Source of the DNA: Bradyrhizobium sp. AUGA SZCCT0283
GTDB taxonomy: Bacteria; Pseudomonadota; Alphaproteobacteria; Rhizobiales; Xanthobacteraceae
DNA length: 64,000 nt
Assembly: GCF_018130385.1 (NCBI RefSeq)
Contig: NZ_JAFCLU010000011.1
Coordinates: 175,647 to 239,646 of the forward strand
Direction: 5' to 3'
This document shows, one piece after another, positions 60,549 to 64,000 of this stretch (positions are counted from its first letter, which is position 1; each line of letters begins with the position of its first letter). Position numbers and translations under genes: made by a program. The notes under the pieces were generated by a model. That model did no database searches. It saw only the letters and a program-made list of their open reading frames with translations, and was not told the origin of the DNA.

Positions 60549-62237
60549 ATGGCCGGTGAAGATCGCGTCCTCGCAGGCGGCGCGAAATACATCGATTTTC
60601 AAACCGATCCGCAGCGCTACCGGCACTGGAAGCTGGGCGTGGAAGGCGACGTCGCGACGCTCACCATGGACGTCGACGAAAACGGCGGCCTGTTCGAGGG
60701 CTATCAGCTCAAGCTGAACTCCTACGACCTCGGCGTCGACATCGAACTTGCGGATGCCGTGCAGCGGCTGCGCTTCGAGCATCCCGAAGTGAAGGCGGTG
60801 GTGATGCGATCGGCTAAGAACCGCGTGTTCTGCGCCGGCGCCAATATCCGCATGCTGGCGGGCGCCACCCACGCCCACAAGGTCAATTTCTGCAAATTCA
60901 CCAACGAGACCCGTAACGGTCTGGAAGATTCATCGGAAAATTCCGGACAGCGCTTCATCACCGTCGTCAACGGCACCGCGGCCGGCGGCGGCTACGAACT
61001 GGCGCTGGCGACCGATCACATCATGCTGGCCGATGACGGCGCCGCCGCGGTGTCGTTGCCGGAAGTGCCGCTGCTCGCGGTGCTGCCGGGCACCGGCGGC
61101 CTGACGCGCGTGGTCGACAAGCGCAAGGTGCGCCGCGACCATGCCGACTTCTTCTGCACCATCGAGGAAGGCATCAAGGGCAAGCGGGCCGTCGCCTGGC
61201 GGCTGGTCGACGAGATCGTTCCCAACAGCAAGCTCGAAGGCAAGGTCGCCGAGCGCGCAAAAGAATTCGCTGCCGCCTCGAAGCGCAACGGAAACGGCCG
61301 GGGCATCACGCTTTCGCCGCTCAACCGCACCATCGACGACAGCGGCATCCGCTACGGTTTTGTCAATGTCGACATCGACCGCGCGCAGCGGATCGCGACC
61401 ATTTCGATCAAGGCGCCGGAGTCCGCGCCGCCGGCCGATATCGACGGCCTGATCGCGCACGGCGCATCGTTCTGGCCGCTGCAGGTGGCGCGCGAGCTCG
61501 ACGATGCGATCCTTCATCTGCGCATCAACGAACTCGAGATCGCGATGCTGCTGTTCAAGAGCCACGGCGATGCCGCCAATGTGGTGGCCTGCGACACCTT
61601 CCTCGAAGCCAACAAGGCGCACTGGCTGGTCAACGAGATCAGGCACTACTGGAAGCGGGTATTGAAGCGGATCGACGTCACCTCGCGCACGCTGGTGACA
61701 TTGGTCGAGCCCGGCTCCTGTTTTGCCGGCACGCTCGCCGAACTCGTATTCGCCGCCGACCGCTCCTACATGCTGATCGGCTCGCGGCAGGGCGACAACC
61801 GCGCGCCTCCCGCGATCCAGCTCACCGCGATGAATTTCGGCCCCTATCCGATGTGCCACGGCCTGACCCGGCTGCAATCGCGCTTCCAGGCCGATCCGTC
61901 CGATCTGGAGCGCGCGGAAGCTACCATCGGCACGACACTCGACGCGGAGGAGGCCGAAGAGCTCGGCCTCGTCACCTTCGCGCTCGACGATATCGACTGG
62001 GACGACGAGGTGCGGGTGTTCCTGGAGGAACGCACGTCCTTCTCGCCCGACGGCCTTACCGGCATGGAAGCGAACCTGCGCTTCGTCGGTCCGGAGACCA
62101 TGGAATCGAAAATCTTCTCGCGCCTCACGGCGTGGCAGAACTGGATCTTCCAGCGCCCCAACGCGGTCGGCGAAAATGGCGCGCTGCGCCGCTACGGCAC
62201 CGGCCAGAAGGCGCAGTTCGATATGACGAGAGTTTAA
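60549..62237 (+). CDS. boxC: 2,3-Epoxybenzoyl-CoA dihydrolase
   Basis: 562 residues; gagggtg site. Two crotonase-like parts: the first with VMRSAKNRVFCAGANIRMLAGA and TVVNGTAAGGGYELALATDHIML, the second with TLVEPGSCFAGTLAELVFAADRSYML. Length and sequence are those of BoxC, which hydrolytically opens 2,3-epoxybenzoyl-CoA to 3,4-dehydroadipyl-CoA semialdehyde and formate. Has its own BoxR-controlled promoter. Confidence 0.95.
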   Translation: MAGEDRVLAGGAKYIDFQTDPQRYRHWKLGVEGDVATLTMDVDENGGLFEGYQLKLNSYDLGVDIELADAVQRLRFEHPEVKAVVMRSAKNRVFCAGANIRMLAGATHAHKVNFCKFTNETRNGLEDSSENSGQRFITVVNGTAAGGGYELALATDHIMLADDGAAAVSLPEVPLLAVLPGTGGLTRVVDKRKVRRDHADFFCTIEEGIKGKRAVAWRLVDEIVPNSKLEGKVAERAKEFAAASKRNGNGRGITLSPLNRTIDDSGIRYGFVNVDIDRAQRIATISIKAPESAPPADIDGLIAHGASFWPLQVARELDDAILHLRINELEIAMLLFKSHGDAANVVACDTFLEANKAHWLVNEIRHYWKRVLKRIDVTSRTLVTLVEPGSCFAGTLAELVFAADRSYMLIGSRQGDNRAPPAIQLTAMNFGPYPMCHGLTRLQSRFQADPSDLERAEATIGTTLDAEEAEELGLVTFALDDIDWDDEVRVFLEERTSFSPDGLTGMEANLRFVGPETMESKIFSRLTAWQNWIFQRPNAVGENGALRRYGTGQKAQFDMTRV

Positions 62238-62240
62238 GGG

Positions 62241-62310
62241 GCGAATAGCGAATAGGGAGTGGCGAATAGTTGCCCTTCTTCTATTCGCTACTCGCCATTC
62301 GCAATTCGCC
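62241..62310. repeat. Palindromic repeat (gcgaatagggagt family), copy 2
   Basis: gcgaatagcgaatagggagtggcg pairs with the inverse around ctattcgctactcgccattcgc. Near-identical to the element at 22263-22350. It lies between boxC and boxB. Confidence 0.75.
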
Positions 62311-62339
62311 AAACACCCCCAACACGGGAGGCCACCACC

Positions 62340-63785
62340 ATGAACTTCATGAACGTCGACTACTCGACCAAGATTCCCAACAACGTCAATCTCAGCGAAG
62401 ACCGCCAGGTGCTGAAAGCGCTGGAGGGCTGGCATCCCGGTTACATGGATTGGTGGGGCGACATGGGGCCGGAAGGCTTCCAGCAGTCGATGGTCTACCT
62501 GCGCACCGCCTATTCGGTCGATCCGCGCGGCTGGGCGAAGTTCGACTACGTCAAGATGCCGGAATATCGCTGGGGCATCCTGCTGGCGCCGCAGGAAGAG
62601 AACCGCGTGATTCCCTTCGGCGAGCATTACGGCAAGCCGGCCTGGCAGGAAGTCCCCGGCGAATACCGCGCCATGATGCGCCGCCTGATCGTGATCCAGG
62701 GTGACACCGAGCCTGCTTCCGTCGAGCAGCAGCGCCATCTCGGCAAGACCGCGCCCTCGCTCTACGACATGCGCAATCTGTTCCAGGTCAATGTCGAGGA
62801 GGGCCGCCACCTCTGGGCCATGGTCTACCTGCTGCAGAAATATTTCGGCCGCGACGGCCGCGAGGAGGCGGACGAGTTGCTGCGCCGCCGCTCCGGCGAC
62901 ACCGACAGCCCGCGCATGCTGGGCGCCTTCAACGAGAAGACACCGGACTGGCTGTCGTTCTTCATGTTCACCTACTTCACCGACCGCGACGGCAAGATGC
63001 AGCTGCACTCGCTCGCGCAGTCCGGCTTCGATCCGCTGTCGCGCACCTGCCGCTTCATGCTGACCGAAGAGGCGCACCACATGTTCGTCGGCGAGACCGG
63101 CATCAGCCGCGTCGTGCAGCGCACCTGCGAGGCGATGAAGGAAGCCGGCATCAGCGATCCCACCGACGTCGCAAAAGTCCGCGCGCTCGGGGTCATCGAC
63201 CTGCCGACCATCCAGAAGAAGCTGAACCTGCATTACTCGCTGTCGCTCGATCTGTTCGGCTCCGAGGTTTCGACCAACGCGGCGAATGCCTTCAATGCCG
63301 GCATCAAGGGCCGCTACAAGGAGACGCAGATCGACGACGACCACCAGCTCAAGAATGCCACCTATCCGGTGCTCAAGCTGGTCGACGGCGTGATCAAGCG
63401 CGTCGACGAGCCGGCGCTGACCGCGCTCAACATGCGGCTGCGCGATGACTACACCCAGGACTGCGTCAAGGGCATGCTGCGCTGGAACAAGGTCATTTCG
63501 ACCGCGGGCTATCAGTACAAGCTGGCACTGCCGAACGTCGCGTTCCACCGCCATATCGGCGAGTTCAAGGATGTCCACGCCACGCCCGAGGGGGTGCTGA
63601 TCGACGACGCCACCTGGAACAAGCGCAAGGGCGAATGGCTGCCGACAACCGCCGACGGCGACTTCATCGCCTCGCTGATGAAGCCGGTCACCGAAATCGG
63701 TGCCTACGCTCCCTGGATCTCGCCGCCGAAGGTCGGCATCGACAACAAGCCCGGCGATTTCGAATACGTGAAGATCGAGACGTGA
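62340..63785 (+). CDS. boxB: Benzoyl-CoA 2,3-epoxidase, oxygenase subunit
   Basis: 481 residues from ATG 62340 (cgggagg site). Class I di-iron protein: ExxH in NVEEGRHLWAMVYLLQ (about 154-157) and EEAHHMFVGETG. The sequence follows BoxB throughout (MNVDYSTKIPNNVNL, GWHPGYMDWWGDMGP). With the reductase BoxA it turns benzoyl-CoA into the 2,3-epoxide using O2 and NADPH. boxA is not directly downstream, as 63786-64000 shows only repeats and a possible gene end. Confidence 0.96.
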   Translation: MNFMNVDYSTKIPNNVNLSEDRQVLKALEGWHPGYMDWWGDMGPEGFQQSMVYLRTAYSVDPRGWAKFDYVKMPEYRWGILLAPQEENRVIPFGEHYGKPAWQEVPGEYRAMMRRLIVIQGDTEPASVEQQRHLGKTAPSLYDMRNLFQVNVEEGRHLWAMVYLLQKYFGRDGREEADELLRRRSGDTDSPRMLGAFNEKTPDWLSFFMFTYFTDRDGKMQLHSLAQSGFDPLSRTCRFMLTEEAHHMFVGETGISRVVQRTCEAMKEAGISDPTDVAKVRALGVIDLPTIQKKLNLHYSLSLDLFGSEVSTNAANAFNAGIKGRYKETQIDDDHQLKNATYPVLKLVDGVIKRVDEPALTALNMRLRDDYTQDCVKGMLRWNKVISTAGYQYKLALPNVAFHRHIGEFKDVHATPEGVLIDDATWNKRKGEWLPTTADGDFIASLMKPVTEIGAYAPWISPPKVGIDNKPGDFEYVKIET

Positions 63786-63813
63786 GGAGAGGCGTAGACC
63801 GCGCCTCCAGCAC

Positions 63814-63850
63814 TAGCTGTCATCACCCGCGAAGGCGGGTGATCCAGTAA
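63814..63850. repeat. Short palindromic repeat (tcatcacccgcgaaggcgggtga)
   Basis: Hairpin tcacccgc-gaa-gcgggtga with the tail tccagtaaacaccg, a dispersed repeat type of this group, placed after boxB where it may also help end transcription. Confidence 0.55.
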
Positions 63851-63950
63851 ACACCGGCGTTAATTGCAGAAACGCCGCGGTCCACCAATTGGGGCCGCGG
63901 CGGATACCCCTTGGGTTCACGACATGGCCAGCTCAGCCTTGAAGAGCGAA

Positions 63951-63988
63951 TTGAGATCTACCGGCTGCATGCAGCCGGTAGATCTCAA
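63951..63988. repeat. 38-bp perfect palindrome
   Basis: The 19-bp arms ttgagatctaccggctgca and its exact complement meet at 63969/63970 with no loop. Such a long gap-free palindrome is rare. It could form a terminator hairpin with no loop spacer, or a dimer-binding site (centre tgcatgca). A minus-strand frame open from the window end to a stop at 63917 would cross it, so it may instead lie in the last codons of a gene. Confidence 0.6.
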
Positions 63989-64000
63989 AACAAAATTGCG

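Noticed and set aside
60930..63578. 882-codon open frame antisense to boxC and boxB
   Set aside because: It crosses two well-supported genes and a repeat. Its composition (runs of R, H, A, V) is the usual antisense mirror of GC-rich coding DNA.
63917..64000. Minus-strand frame open from the window end (about 27 codons, ending LFKAELAMS)
   Set aside because: Too short to assign, and it crosses the 38-bp palindrome. It may be the end of a real gene but cannot be supported here.

Overview
The window is GC-rich, densely coded chromosomal DNA from an alphaproteobacterium. It is most likely a Bradyrhizobium or a close relative in the Rhodopseudomonas group. The inference rests on a CYP199A-type P450 with its ferredoxin, an aerobic benzoyl-CoA (box) cluster with a BoxR-type regulator, a membrane urate hydroxylase (PuuD), a CIO-type bd oxidase, many periplasmic binding proteins, and numerous palindromic intergenic repeats typical of that group. 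No tRNA, rRNA, CRISPR array, prophage or intact insertion sequence was seen.

Layout. 1-6.1 kb: end of an MFS transporter, a VOC protein, an AhpD-like protein, a pair of acyl-CoA dehydrogenases, an amino-acid binding protein and an L,D-transpeptidase. 6.3-8.9 kb: cydAB plus a tiny DUF2474 partner. 9-12.6 kb: a duplicated membrane protein, a split DipZ-like CcdA/redoxin pair, a small exported protein and an ECF sigma factor that seem to share a promoter motif. 12.9-17.7 kb: a three-gene phosphorelay (two histidine kinases and an OmpR regulator) preceded by a broken TRAP-type DctP gene. 18-20.4 kb: an orphan UgpB and a kinase-fold protein lacking the normal catalytic Asp.

20.5-32.3 kb is the most interesting block, a nitrogen-scavenging locus. 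A peptide-type ABC importer runs into atzG-atzE-atzH and a GntR regulator, then a small unknown gene coupled to puuD. Convergent to these lies atzF (allophanate hydrolase). Sigma-54 promoters can be read in front of both the importer operon and atzF, each accompanied by a GntR-like TTGT..RCAA site. This suggests nitrogen-controlled uptake and breakdown of a ureide or biuret-like compound to ammonia and CO2, linked to purine catabolism.

32.5-50.1 kb is an aromatic-acid block: three MarR regulators with visible operators, a feruloyl-CoA synthase, a CYP199A P450 with its [2Fe-2S] ferredoxin, two orphan paralogous binding proteins, a tannase/feruloyl-esterase family protein, an NDH-2, an ECF sigma with a SnoaL-like tail, and a complete Liv-type ABC transporter. 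50.3-54.1 kb holds a glutamine-synthetase-like ligase, a phthalate-dioxygenase-type Rieske oxygenase and an IclR regulator. 54-56.2 kb carries small housekeeping or unknown genes. 56.4-63.8 kb is the benzoyl-CoA epoxide pathway: boxR, benzoate-CoA ligase, an alpha/beta hydrolase, a DUF309 protein, boxC and boxB. TGCA-N6-TGCA operators lie in front of boxC. boxA is not in the window.

Taken together, demethylation of 4-methoxybenzoates by the P450, CoA activation of phenylpropenoids and benzoate, and ring epoxidation by Box fit a soil bacterium living on lignin-derived aromatics.
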